DNA of 64,000 nt from Hydrogenovibrio thermophilus (GTDB lineage: Bacteria > Pseudomonadota > Gammaproteobacteria > Thiomicrospirales > Thiomicrospiraceae). The DNA is taken from the NCBI RefSeq assembly GCF_004028275.1, contig NZ_CP035033.1:62001-126000 (forward strand). Reading direction: 5' to 3'. The notes under the pieces are model-generated. The model was not told where the DNA came from, made no database searches, and was given only the letters and a program-made list of their open reading frames with translations. Made by a program: the position numbers and the translations under genes. This document shows positions 1 to 8,748 of this stretch, piece by piece. The first letter of the stretch is position 1; each line of letters opens with the position of its first letter.

Positions 1-2182
1 AGCGAATCAAGGCTTCAGAACCGACAATGCGTTTGCTTTCACACTCGTATTTGGGCTGATAATACACCTCGAATTCATTTTCTTGCAAGGCGCGTCGCAA
101 TTCGGATTCGAGTTGAATGTGCTGAAACGCGATCTGCGTGAGTTCGTCGGTGTAAAAAGCGTAGGTGTTGCGGTCATTATCCTTGGCACGATACATGGCG
201 GCGTCGGCATTGCGCAATAAGATATCGGAGGTTTCGCCATTATCGGGGTAAATGCTGATGCCGATACTGGCACCAATATACAACTTATGACTTTCCACCA
301 AAAACGGCTTCTCTAAGGCTTTTAGCACCTTTTGCGCCACCACTTGGGCATCTTCCGGATGTTTGAGGTCACGCATCAAAAAGGCGAACTCGTCGCCACC
401 GAGACGGGCGATGGTATCGGACTTGCGACCGGTGGTTTGCAACTGTTTACCGACTTGCTCCAATACCTGGTCTCCGATTTGGTGGCCCAGGGAATCGTTA
501 ATTTGCTTGAAATGATCCAGATCGATGAACAAAATCGCCAGTTTTTCCCGATGGCGCTCACTGTGAGCAACGGCTTGATCCAGCAGGCTGGTAAACAGGT
601 GACGGTTCGCCAGACCGGTCAAATCGTCGTGGTGCGCGAGATAATACAGTTTTTCTTCGGCTTTTTTGCGCGCGGTGATGTCCCGGCTGACCCCGACCAA
701 ACCGTACACATTGCCGTCTTCGCCGTAAAACGGTGTTTTTAAGGTATCCACCAATACTTCTTTGCCATCCGGGTAGGTCAACCATTCCTCGTTTTGGCGA
801 GCCTTCCCACTGTCGAACATGGCGTAATCCTGCTGGCGGAAAAAATCGGCCACCTCCCAGTCGAACAAATCGTAATCGGTTTTGCCGATGATTTCCGCTT
901 CGGTTTTATCGGTAAATCGCTCAAAGGCCGGATTACATCCCTGATAAACCCCCATCGCATCCTTGATGAAAATTAAATCGGTGGTGGCATTGATGACCGA
1001 ACGCAACAGGGTTTTCTGTTTTTCCAATGCCTGCTGCGCCATATATTGGTTGGTGACGTCCTGCAAGGTGCCGACAATACGGGTCGGCGAATGCTCGACA
1101 TCATAACGGGTAATACCACGCTGTTCGATATAACGGATTTCCCCGGACGACCGCACGATGCGATAGATGGAAACCTGTTCTTCATCGGATGCCAAACTCC
1201 GTTCGAATTCAGTTTCAACCGATTCGCGGTCTTCCTCATGCACCAGTGCAATGAAGTCTTCGTAGACGACGTCCATACCCGGCGACAACCCGAGAATGGC
1301 ATAACACCCATCCGACAGAATGATTTTTTCCGACGTGATTTCATATTCCCAAGAACCAATCTGTGCGATGGTTTCCGCCTCTTTCAGCAGCGCCTGTTTT
1401 TCCACCAATTGCTGTTTGGCCATGTGATAAGCGGTGATGTCCTGCACGGTGCCGCTCGACATCAACGCCCGGCCGTCGGTATCAAAGTCGGATACCCCTT
1501 CTTCCAGTACATGCTTGACACGGCCGTCCGGCATCAATAATCGATGCTCCACCTGGTAGGGCTTTCGGGTTTCCAGTGAATGATAATAGGCGTTGTTAAG
1601 CTTGTCACGATCGGCCGGATGCGTCCGTTCCAACAGCAATTCATAGGAGGGCTTGGTCTGCGTCGGATCCAACTCGAAAATTCGGAAAACTTCCTGGGAC
1701 CAGTACAATTCCTGAGTACCGAGATTCAATTCCCAACTGCCAACCTTTGCCATGTTTTCGGCTCGCTGGAAACGCTGTGTTTGCAATTCCAATTGCTGCA
1801 GAGTCCGTTTATAGTCGGTGATGTCGGTGGCCAAACCGTGGACGGCCACAACTTCATGCCGATCGTTCCGGACACCAAACTCCTGAACCTGCAACCAACG
1901 CGTACCACCCTGACTGTGGTGAATCTCCACCGTATAGACCGGCACTTTACGCCCGCTTAAAGCCGTGGCGACATTGCTGTCCACCAAGCTGTTTTTAGGA
2001 TGATCGGTCAGGAATTGACTGTAATGAACGAGAAACTGCTCGGGCGAATAACCGAGCACTTTGGTGATGGAAGGGCTGACATAGAAGAAAACCCCTTTGG
2101 CGTCGCGAGCGTAGAAGAAACTCTTGTCACCCAGGCATTCTTCATACTGTTCAAGCGTCACACTGTCGCGATATTGACTCAT
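1..2182 (-). CDS. PAS-GGDEF-EAL cyclic-di-GMP signalling protein (C-terminus outside window)
   Basis: The minus frame is open from an ATG at 2182 to the window edge, so this is a partial gene of at least 727 codons. Four PAS-type sensor segments lie roughly at residues 10-120, 145-245, 275-375 and 390-510. A diguanylate cyclase domain follows at about 510-670, with an intact GGDEF signature preceded by RL near residue 594 (plus coordinates about 390-405). An EAL domain begins near residue 685, with a YYQP motif and then SEALIR, and runs out of the window. There is no obvious membrane segment, so it is probably a cytosolic sensor making and/or degrading c-di-GMP. Whether the EAL domain is active cannot be seen because most of it is outside. 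The gene lies 70 bp downstream of a chemotaxis transducer on the same strand, suggesting a shared behaviour or attachment context. Confidence 0.9.
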   Translation of the reverse strand, partial: MSQYRDSVTLEQYEECLGDKSFFYARDAKGVFFYVSPSITKVLGYSPEQFLVHYSQFLTDHPKNSLVDSNVATALSGRKVPVYTVEIHHSQGGTRWLQVQEFGVRNDRHEVVAVHGLATDITDYKRTLQQLELQTQRFQRAENMAKVGSWELNLGTQELYWSQEVFRIFELDPTQTKPSYELLLERTHPADRDKLNNAYYHSLETRKPYQVEHRLLMPDGRVKHVLEEGVSDFDTDGRALMSSGTVQDITAYHMAKQQLVEKQALLKEAETIAQIGSWEYEITSEKIILSDGCYAILGLSPGMDVVYEDFIALVHEEDRESVETEFERSLASDEEQVSIYRIVRSSGEIRYIEQRGITRYDVEHSPTRIVGTLQDVTNQYMAQQALEKQKTLLRSVINATTDLIFIKDAMGVYQGCNPAFERFTDKTEAEIIGKTDYDLFDWEVADFFRQQDYAMFDSGKARQNEEWLTYPDGKEVLVDTLKTPFYGEDGNVYGLVGVSRDITARKKAEEKLYYLAHHDDLTGLANRHLFTSLLDQAVAHSERHREKLAILFIDLDHFKQINDSLGHQIGDQVLEQVGKQLQTTGRKSDTIARLGGDEFAFLMRDLKHPEDAQVVAQKVLKALEKPFLVESHKLYIGASIGISIYPDNGETSDILLRNADAAMYRAKDNDRNTYAFYTDELTQIAFQHIQLESELRRALQENEFEVYYQPKYECESKRIVGSEALIR

Positions 2183-2251
2183 CTAATGGAACCTTTAGGA
2201 ACCTGCCGGCACCCAAACAGACGATGCGGGCGCCAATAACGTTTGGGAGCG

Positions 2252-4489
2252 TTAGAAATCCTCCCATTCATCGCCGCCACCCAGATTCTGGGTTACCGGC
2301 TTCTCTTGTTTTATGTCTTTTTTCTTTTCATTATGCGAAACTTTGTGGGAAACGTCCAGCTTTGGCTGCGATTTGACGACCGTCGGTTGGGTGTCCGAAT
2401 GATGAATTCTCAAATCCGCTTCGGCCTGCTGCATAAAGTGCCCGGCGATGGTGAACTGACGCATACGATTCACCAACTCTTTGGAACGCCCGGAAATCAT
2501 TTCCGCACTGTTGGCCGACAACTCCACCAGCCGAGCATTTTCCTGCGTATTCCGATCCAACGAGACGATGGTCTGGTTTAACTGCTCAATCCCTTGCGAT
2601 TGTTGTAAGGAAGACGTGGCGATTTCACTGACCCGTTCCGTCACCTGACGAATGGACAAGTTAATTTCATCCAAAGACGCACCGGACTGTTCGGCCAGCT
2701 GTGTGCCGTTTTCCACTTGCGAAACCGACTGTTCAATCAAGGTTTTGATTTCCCGCGCGGCATCCGCCGACTTACCGGCCAGATTACGGACTTCACCGGC
2801 CACCACCGCAAACCCACGGCCATGGTCTCCGGCGCGAGCGGCTTCCACCGCCGCGTTCAAAGCCAGCAGGTTTGTCTGGAATGCAATGGAGTCAATCAGG
2901 CCGATAATCTGTTCGATTTGATCACTGGACGCTTTAATGCCCTGCATGGCTTGAATGGTCTGTTGCATGATGTGTGCCCCTTCGGCCATTTTATCGCTGG
3001 CTTGAACGGTCAAATCATTGGCTTGCTGCGCGTTTTGGGCGTTGTTACGCACGGCAGCCGTCATCTCTTTCATGGTCGCGGCGGTTTCTTCAATAGACGC
3101 CGCCTGTTCCTGCAAGCGTGACGATACGTTGGTGTTACGTTCTGTGGTGGCTTGTATGTCTTCGGCAATTTCCCGAACGGAAACGTTCACTTGCGCCATT
3201 ATCAACGACAAATTATCCAACGATTGATTAATGGCGGCCTGCATGGCGCCCAGGTCCGCTTCGTAATCGCCTTCCACCCGTGGTGTTAAATCACCTTTGG
3301 AAAGGTGAACGATCACATCGGAGATTTTTTTATTGGCGACATGAATGGCATTGGACATGGTGTTGATTTGCTCACCCAAGTCACGGATAAAACCGTCCAG
3401 TGCCGAAACATCAATTTGCGCGCCGATGTGGCCTTTGGCAGCTTTTTCCACCATGGTTTTCAGGTTTTGTTCCACGGCTTCCTGCATCTTCTCCAGCTTG
3501 ACGGTTTCGGTGATGTCTTTCCACTCGGTCACAAAGCCGACCCGTTCCCCGTCCGGCCCCCAAATCGGGTTGACGATGATGTCGAGGTGTAATTCGCCCA
3601 ATGTCAGTTTCGCCACATAGGTATCGGTCAATTCGGCCAACAACTGACGTTGATGGGATGGCTTCACGTGGAACACATCGATGTTCTGCCCCACCAGGTT
3701 TTCAGTGGAAAACTGCGGCAACATCTTTTGAATGTCCTTTTCCACCTTTTTCAAGGTATTGACAATCGATTTGTTCATGTAGGTGATCACCAGGTCTTTA
3801 TCGGCGAGCATGATGTTGGCGGTGCTTTGGTCCACCACCGTTTTGACCGAGTTCATTTTGGCCACTTCGTTCTGGATGCGTTGCAACATACCGTTGATGT
3901 ATTGGCCCAAACGCCGGGTTTCGCGTGCCCCTTCCACGCAAATGTCGGCGTGGATATCCAAATCGCCTTCGGCATCACACACTCGGGTCAATTGTTGGTT
4001 GATATGTGAAACCGGCTTAACCAGTGCGCGACGCACCAGCCATTCAAACGCCAGCCAAGTCAACAATAAGGAAATTCCGAAAATCACCGCCAACTGTATC
4101 AGTTCATTACGGTCCGCTTCCGCGTGCAGTGCAGCAATGCGTTGCGTGGCATCCGCTTTGAGAAATTTTGACCAGGCCTGCAACGCCTCCATTGCCGGAC
4201 GGTCGTCCACCACGATTTGCTGGTCGATGGCTTCCACACTCAACCCCAGCGATTTCAGCTCGCGTACCTTATCGGCCATCTTCTGATACTGCGCCACCAC
4301 CGCTTCGATGGCTTTCAAACCGTTGGTTTCCGGCGGTTGCAAATCCGGAAAACGTCGATATGCCTCGATATCGGATCGGATTTGCTTTAAGTTGGTTTGC
4401 AACTGTTGGGAATAGCTGCTGGAACGGTAATCACGTTCACCGCGAATCACTAAATTCTTGAAATTATGAATGAACTGACCGTAACCCAT
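2252..4489 (-). CDS. Methyl-accepting chemotaxis protein, main part, separated from its N-terminus by an in-frame stop
   Basis: This 745-residue frame carries most of a chemoreceptor. It has a periplasmic helical part (residues 1-130, with a [11 protein letters not shown] motif), a membrane segment near 133-155, a HAMP-like linker, a PAS domain around 215-335, a second HAMP-like segment, and a signalling hairpin around 440-690 containing the highly conserved [17 protein letters not shown] core. The C-terminus ends in EWEDF, which resembles the CheR/CheB tethering pentapeptide. The first transmembrane helix is missing: it is encoded in the same frame just upstream (4490-4675) but is cut off by a TAA at 4492-4490. 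The ATG at 4489 directly follows that stop (TAAATG), so re-initiation could produce this polypeptide. Without TM1 the topology of the sensor would be wrong, so it is either a recent nonsense mutant or a sequencing error. Confidence 0.85.
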   Translation of the reverse strand: MGYGQFIHNFKNLVIRGERDYRSSSYSQQLQTNLKQIRSDIEAYRRFPDLQPPETNGLKAIEAVVAQYQKMADKVRELKSLGLSVEAIDQQIVVDDRPAMEALQAWSKFLKADATQRIAALHAEADRNELIQLAVIFGISLLLTWLAFEWLVRRALVKPVSHINQQLTRVCDAEGDLDIHADICVEGARETRRLGQYINGMLQRIQNEVAKMNSVKTVVDQSTANIMLADKDLVITYMNKSIVNTLKKVEKDIQKMLPQFSTENLVGQNIDVFHVKPSHQRQLLAELTDTYVAKLTLGELHLDIIVNPIWGPDGERVGFVTEWKDITETVKLEKMQEAVEQNLKTMVEKAAKGHIGAQIDVSALDGFIRDLGEQINTMSNAIHVANKKISDVIVHLSKGDLTPRVEGDYEADLGAMQAAINQSLDNLSLIMAQVNVSVREIAEDIQATTERNTNVSSRLQEQAASIEETAATMKEMTAAVRNNAQNAQQANDLTVQASDKMAEGAHIMQQTIQAMQGIKASSDQIEQIIGLIDSIAFQTNLLALNAAVEAARAGDHGRGFAVVAGEVRNLAGKSADAAREIKTLIEQSVSQVENGTQLAEQSGASLDEINLSIRQVTERVSEIATSSLQQSQGIEQLNQTIVSLDRNTQENARLVELSANSAEMISGRSKELVNRMRQFTIAGHFMQQAEADLRIHHSDTQPTVVKSQPKLDVSHKVSHNEKKKDIKQEKPVTQNLGGGDEWEDF

Positions 4490-4675
4490 TTACGCTTGAA
4501 TGTCTTCAAACAGGGTCACTTCATGATTGATTTGCTGCTTCAGGTCTTCCAAAGCCAGATTCGACTGGGTTTTGAAATGGGAAAAGGCCGCGAAACCGCC
4601 CCCGTAAACCAAAACCAACACAATAAAAAACAAACCGATGTTTTGAACGGTCGTACGACCTTGGGAAGCATTCAT
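4490..4675 (-). pseudogene. N-terminal fragment (TM1) of the split chemotaxis transducer
   Basis: This 61-residue frame holds a short basic N-terminus, one hydrophobic helix (about residues 14-31) and the start of a helical periplasmic segment ending DIQA, then TAA. It is in phase with the 745-residue frame that begins at the next base. In homologous receptors as I remember them, a residue such as Leu or Ile precedes the GYG..FIHNFKN motif, so TTA to TAA is one simple route to the stop. It is best read as the 5' end of one interrupted receptor gene, not as an independent gene. Confidence 0.75.
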
Positions 4676-4845
4676 CTTAGAATTCGCTCACTGAAACATT
4701 TAACAAAAAGAAGGGCGACAACCATACAATAATTTGCGTAAGAAAGCAGGTCGCTTGCATCGGTTGCATATTTGTTCCATTATATCGCTATCGCCGTCGA
4801 TTAGGCTGTTTACCGCCACTTTTTTCGACCGAAAAAGGAAAAAAC

Positions 4846-6198
4846 TTGATTGAAAAATCCCAACAAATTAAAGGGTTAATCTGGGCCATTCTGTCAGGCC
4901 TGGTGGTTTTTGCGGTTTTAACCCCTTTTCTCCCCGGCATTCAAGCGACCTTGCTCGGCATCGTCGTGACCATGGTGTTTTTATGGAGCAATGAAGCCTT
5001 GCCATTGGGCTGGGTGGCGTTATTACCCATCGTCCTGTTTCCGCTGTTCGGCATCACCCACACCAATGAAGTGGCGCCCAACTATGCCCAATCGATTATT
5101 TTCCTGTTCATTGGCGGCTTTATGCTCGCCATCGCCATTGAAAAAACCGAATTGCATCATGTGATTTCCCAGAAAATGCTGGCCATATTTCCCGCCACAC
5201 CGAAAGGGATGATTTACGCCCTATCCATCACTTCCGGCGGTTTGAGTGCTTTTTTATCCAACACCACCACGGCCTTGCTGTTAATGCCGTTGGCGCTGTT
5301 TTTGACCGAGCGACGCGAACTGCAAATGCGCTTCGCACTCGCCATCGCCTACGGCGCAAGTGTCGGCGGCATTCTCACTCCGATCGGCACCCCGCCGAAT
5401 CTGATTCTGTTCGGGTTTTTCGACCAACATTTGATTCCGGGCATCAGTTTCGCCCACTGGGTGCTGATGGTGCTGCCGTTGGTGGCGGCGATGTTCGTTG
5501 TGGTGGGCTGGGTCCTGGCGCTGGGCACCGTCAACGAAACCCTGAAAACCGACTTCAAACCGCAACCCCTCAACTCCGGCCAGAAAAAAGTGCTTTATTT
5601 GGTCTCGGCTTTGGTAGCGATTTTGGTCATCAATGCCTTGGCGACGTCGTTACTCGGCTGGAGCGGGTTCAATGAAAAAGGGCTTTTACTCGGTTTCGGA
5701 CTTTTGCTGTTTTTACCGCCCTTCGACATTCTCAATTGGCAGGACACCAAAAAAATCCCTTATGAAATCATCTTTCTGTTCGGCGCCGGGTTTGCCATTG
5801 CCGGGGCTTTCACCACCACCGGTCTGGCGGATCAACTCGCCTGGCTGTTACAACACATCGCGGTGTTTCCCACCTGGTTGGTCATCGCCATCATTGCCTT
5901 TCTGGTGACGTTCAGCACCGTCATCACCAGCAACACCGCTTTGATTGCAATGGTGCTCCCTATTTTACTGGCGGTGTGTGAACAAAGCGGACTCGACAGC
6001 CGTTTGTTGATGATGGTCGCCACCGTCTGCGCCAGTTACGCCTTTATGTTACCCATTTCCACGCCCCCAAATGCCATTGCCATGAGCAGCGGCGCCGTGT
6101 CGGTGAAAACCATGGCCACTTATGGTTTGGCGTTTAACTTGCTCGGTATCACTTTCGTGACACTCACCGCCAATCTCTTTTGGCAACATTTGTTGTAA
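4846..6198 (+). CDS. SLC13/DASS-family sodium-coupled anion symporter
   Basis: A 450-residue, very hydrophobic protein with about 11-12 membrane segments. It shows the two repeated signature regions of the divalent anion:Na+ symporters: SNTTTALLLMPLAL near residue 140 with GGILTPIGTPPNL soon after, and SNTALIAMVLPI with the LPISTPPNAIA motif in the second half. The internal SNT...TPxN pairs are the Na+/anion-binding loops of this family, whose substrates include C4-dicarboxylates, citrate and sulfate. The exact substrate cannot be told from sequence. The start is a TTG at 4846 with an AAGGA-type ribosome site just upstream; no closer ATG exists. A CCAGGCCTGG hairpin terminator follows 12 bp after the stop. 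Confidence 0.88.
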   Translation: MIEKSQQIKGLIWAILSGLVVFAVLTPFLPGIQATLLGIVVTMVFLWSNEALPLGWVALLPIVLFPLFGITHTNEVAPNYAQSIIFLFIGGFMLAIAIEKTELHHVISQKMLAIFPATPKGMIYALSITSGGLSAFLSNTTTALLLMPLALFLTERRELQMRFALAIAYGASVGGILTPIGTPPNLILFGFFDQHLIPGISFAHWVLMVLPLVAAMFVVVGWVLALGTVNETLKTDFKPQPLNSGQKKVLYLVSALVAILVINALATSLLGWSGFNEKGLLLGFGLLLFLPPFDILNWQDTKKIPYEIIFLFGAGFAIAGAFTTTGLADQLAWLLQHIAVFPTWLVIAIIAFLVTFSTVITSNTALIAMVLPILLAVCEQSGLDSRLLMMVATVCASYAFMLPISTPPNAIAMSSGAVSVKTMATYGLAFNLLGITFVTLTANLFWQHLL

Positions 6199-6209
6199 GC
6201 CATGTCTTG

Positions 6210-6233
6210 AAAACGCCCAGGCCTGGCGGTTTT
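6210..6233 (+). terminator. CCAGGCCTGG-type hairpin terminator after the SLC13 gene
   Basis: A stem built around CCAGGCCTGG (6217-6226), with flanking AAAACG/CGGTTTT arms that pair with one mismatch, ends in a T-run. It lies 12 bp past the symporter stop. Confidence 0.8.
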
Positions 6234-6257
6234 CCTCCTTTCCGTTTTACCTTGATT

Positions 6258-6277
6258 TTGTTAACAATTCCGAACAA
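6258..6277. promoter_or_regulatory. Putative σ54 enhancer site (tandem TTGTTAACAA-like 10-mers) upstream of the porin
   Basis: TTGTTAACAA (6258-6267) is a perfect 10-bp palindrome directly followed by TTCCGAACAA (6268-6277). The same arrangement occurs at 7784-7803 and 20496-20515, each upstream of a σ54-type promoter. Here it lies about 96-115 bp upstream of the -24 GG, a normal distance for enhancer-bound AAA+ activators. The binding protein is inferred, most simply the regulator at 11173-12861. Confidence 0.65.
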
Positions 6278-6371
6278 TTTGTCGGTGATTGAACTGTATT
6301 GTCAACCGCATTAAACAAAATTTTGGGTGCATATAAATATAATCTATTGATTTTATTCACTTTGTTTGTGC

Positions 6372-6387
6372 TGGCACATCCGATGCA
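6372..6387 (+). promoter_or_regulatory. σ54 (-24/-12) promoter of the porin gene
   Basis: TGGCAC followed by GC with exact GG-N10-GC spacing (GG at 6373-6374, GC at 6385-6386; TGGCACATCCGATGCA). This is a close match to TGGCAC-N5-TTGCA. Transcription should start near 6398, leaving a short leader before the ATG at 6417. Confidence 0.75.
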
Positions 6388-6416
6388 ATACGGAAGGCTC
6401 AGACAAGGAGATCATT

Positions 6417-7661
6417 ATGAAAAAAACGGTTCTATCACGCTCTATCCAGAGCATCCTAGCGAGCTCGGCCATCGCGGTATCCAGCATGGCGGTTTCGCAA
6501 ACAGCACAAGCAGACCAATTCACCGACGCCCTAACCGGTGGTAAAGTGAATGTCGATGTCCGCGTTCGTTACGAAGGCGTTGAACAAACAGGCAAAAAAG
6601 ACGCGACCGCCATTACCGAAAGAACCCGTATCGGTTACACAACGGGTGACCTATACGGCTTCAACGGTATGGTCGAAATGTCCGGTACCGAATCATTGGG
6701 TAGCCGTAAAGATTACTTCGTAGGCGCGGGACCAGGAGCCGGTGGAGACAGTAACAGAGCCGTTATTTTAGATCCTACCATCACCGTATTGAACCAGGCT
6801 TGGGTCGGTTACAAATACAAAGAGACAGCCGCGAAAGTCGGTCAACAACGTATTATTTTCGACAACCGTTTCTTGGGGAACGTGGGTTGGCGTCAAACGG
6901 AACAGGTTTACACCGCCGCCAGCTTGAAAACCAAAGCCATTCCATACACCGAAATCGACTATGCGTACCTCATGAACGTTCGCAACCCGGTCGGTGTTAA
7001 CCAAACCATGACGTCCAATGCGATCCAAGCCAAATTCACCGGCATCCCGTTCGGCACCATCACCGGTTACGGTTACCTTTTGGATTACGATCTGCAAAAC
7101 TTGACCGACAGTGAAACCTACGGTGCCCGCTTCGCCGGTAAAGCGAAAATGACAGATACCTTAAAACTGTTCTACCACGCTGAATACGCGACTCAGGGCA
7201 AATACGCCAACACCAAAGGTGACGTGGGCGGTGATTACACCCGTTTCGAATTGGGTGTCGGCGTCGGTCCCGCTAAGATTTTAGCCGGTCAGGAAAAACT
7301 GGGCGGTGACGGCAAGAGTTCCTTCCAAACACCATTGGGTACGGTTCACTCGTTCAACGGTTGGGCGGATATGTTCATCGGACCGGCCGGTGGTACACCA
7401 ATCAACGGTTTGGTGGATAACTACCTGAGCGTTTCCGGTAAAGCATTGGGCTTGAAACTGGCTGCGATTTACCATGACTTCAGCGCCGACACAGGTGGAG
7501 ACGACTACGGTTCGGAATACGATTTGTTGGTGGCCAAGAAATTCGCCAAAATCTACACGGTAGGTGTGAAATACGCCAACTATACAGCGAAAGATTCTTC
7601 TGCGAACAACAACCTGGTCGACACCACAAAACTGTGGGTCTGGGGTGAAGTTAAGTTTTAA
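6417..7661 (+). CDS. Outer-membrane porin-like β-barrel, σ54-controlled
   Basis: A 414-residue protein beginning with a clear signal peptide (MKK..., hydrophobic stretch, cleavage near QAD at about residue 33). The mature part has alternating hydrophobic/aromatic β-strands throughout and ends in ...WGEVKF with the terminal Phe typical of BAM-assembled barrels. The first strands (VNVDVRVRYEG, ITERTRIGYTTGD) resemble porins of the alginate-export/OprD-like superfamily. I chose the ATG at 6417, with AAGGAG 6 nt upstream, over the longer in-frame extension, which overlaps the promoter. It has its own σ54 promoter and the same upstream element as the ABC transporter and cyanase, so it is probably the outer-membrane entry route for the same nutrient. 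A strong terminator follows at 7694. Confidence 0.85.
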   Translation: MKKTVLSRSIQSILASSAIAVSSMAVSQTAQADQFTDALTGGKVNVDVRVRYEGVEQTGKKDATAITERTRIGYTTGDLYGFNGMVEMSGTESLGSRKDYFVGAGPGAGGDSNRAVILDPTITVLNQAWVGYKYKETAAKVGQQRIIFDNRFLGNVGWRQTEQVYTAASLKTKAIPYTEIDYAYLMNVRNPVGVNQTMTSNAIQAKFTGIPFGTITGYGYLLDYDLQNLTDSETYGARFAGKAKMTDTLKLFYHAEYATQGKYANTKGDVGGDYTRFELGVGVGPAKILAGQEKLGGDGKSSFQTPLGTVHSFNGWADMFIGPAGGTPINGLVDNYLSVSGKALGLKLAAIYHDFSADTGGDDYGSEYDLLVAKKFAKIYTVGVKYANYTAKDSSANNNLVDTTKLWVWGEVKF

Positions 7662-7693
7662 CAGAAAACCATTTTGACTGATAAAAATCACTT

Positions 7694-7720
7694 GGCCCGC
7701 TGACGCGGGCCTTTCTTTTT
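7694..7720 (+). terminator. Intrinsic terminator after the porin
   Basis: GGCCCGC-tgac-GCGGGCC stem (7694-7711) followed by CTTTCTTTTT, 32 bp after the porin stop codon. Confidence 0.9.
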
Positions 7721-7783
7721 CTGAAAGCCGTTTGAAGCGGACATTTCAGCCATACGCACCAAAAAACAACAAAGTGCTACAAA

Positions 7784-7803
7784 TTGTTAACAATTGTTAA
7801 CAA
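7784..7803. promoter_or_regulatory. Putative σ54 enhancer site, perfect tandem TTGTTAACAA-TTGTTAACAA
   Basis: Two perfect, directly abutting copies of the palindrome TTGTTAACAA. This is the strongest example of the element shared with 6258-6277 and 20496-20515. It lies about 74-93 bp upstream of the -24 element of the ABC operon. The tandem 10-bp spacing would put two dimers on the same DNA face. Confidence 0.7.
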
Positions 7804-7875
7804 ACCAATTCATTTTCAGCCGAAGTTTGTCATAAAATTTAATTAAGCTATTGATTTAATTAAACTTATATTTGT

Positions 7876-7892
7876 TGGCACCACCTAAGCTA
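7876..7892 (+). promoter_or_regulatory. σ54 promoter of the ABC uptake operon
   Basis: TTGGCACcacctaaGCTA has GG at 7877-7878 and GC at 7889-7890, exactly N10 apart. The -24 half is perfect (TGGCAC); the -12 half (AAGCTA) is weaker. Predicted start is near 7902, about 30 bp before the ATG at 7932. Confidence 0.7.
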
Positions 7893-7931
7893 TACCATTA
7901 ATAAATTTAATTGATAAAAGAAGATTCGATT

Positions 7932-8720
7932 ATGACAGCAAAAGGCTCCAATGTATGGATTTCAGAATTATCCCATACATTTAAAAAACAAACCAAACCC
8001 ACTCTGAAGAACATCAACCTGACCATTCCGAAAGGCCAGCTGACGGCGTTGATCGGACGAAGCGGCTGTGGTAAATCCACCCTGTTGCAAATGATTGCCG
8101 GTCTGTTGATTCCATCCGACGGTGCGGTGCGTATCAACGCCCACACCGTTACCAAACCCAGCGCAAAATGGAACATGATGTTCCAGAAACCGTCGCTGTA
8201 CCCTTGGATGACGGTTCGTGAAAACGCCGCTTTGGGTCTGGTGTTCTCCGGCACCTATAACGACAAAAAAGACCGCGTGGAAGAATTGTTGGACATGGTC
8301 GGCCTGGCCGAGCACAAAGACAAAAACGTACAGCAATTGTCCGGCGGGCAACAGCAACGTGTCGCACTGGCACGCTCTCTGGCGACGGAGCCGGAAATCC
8401 TGCTGTTGGACGAACCTTTTTCCGCATTGGATGCCTTTACCCGCTCCCAATTGCAAAACGAGGTTTCCGAAATCTGCCACAACCAGGGCATCACCATGAT
8501 TCTGGTCACGCACGATATCGAAGAGGCCGTGGCCATGGCCGACAACGTTGTCATCATGAGCCAAAACCCTGGGGAAATCGTCGGTGAAATGGAAGTCAAG
8601 CTCGACTACCCGCGCGACCGCTCATTGGAAGAGTTCAATACCCTGAAAGAAAACCTATTTAACGAATTCGAAAAAATTGACTTGGCCAAGCAGCGAAGTG
8701 TCGCCGAATCGAATGCTTAA
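7932..8720 (+). CDS. ABC transporter ATPase of the NrtD/SsuB/TauB type
   Basis: A 262-residue nucleotide-binding subunit: Walker A GRSGCGKST (about residue 43), signature LSGGQQQR, Walker B ILLLDEPFSALD and the switch His in LVTHDIEEA. These features match the nitrate/sulfonate/taurine/cyanate subgroup of importers. It would energise the membrane protein encoded two genes downstream. The ATG at 7932 is preferred over the TTG at 7911 because an AAGAAG site precedes it. It is the first gene of a σ54-driven operon: 28 bp before the binding protein, whose stop overlaps the permease start. Confidence 0.9.
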   Translation: MTAKGSNVWISELSHTFKKQTKPTLKNINLTIPKGQLTALIGRSGCGKSTLLQMIAGLLIPSDGAVRINAHTVTKPSAKWNMMFQKPSLYPWMTVRENAALGLVFSGTYNDKKDRVEELLDMVGLAEHKDKNVQQLSGGQQQRVALARSLATEPEILLLDEPFSALDAFTRSQLQNEVSEICHNQGITMILVTHDIEEAVAMADNVVIMSQNPGEIVGEMEVKLDYPRDRSLEEFNTLKENLFNEFEKIDLAKQRSVAESNA

Positions 8721-8748
8721 TATTCCATCGCTTTAAAGGAGAACCAAC

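Noticed and set aside
7911-7931. TTG start for the ABC ATPase seven codons upstream
   Set aside because: It lies almost at the predicted transcription start and has no ribosome site, whereas the ATG at 7932 has AAGAAG upstream.
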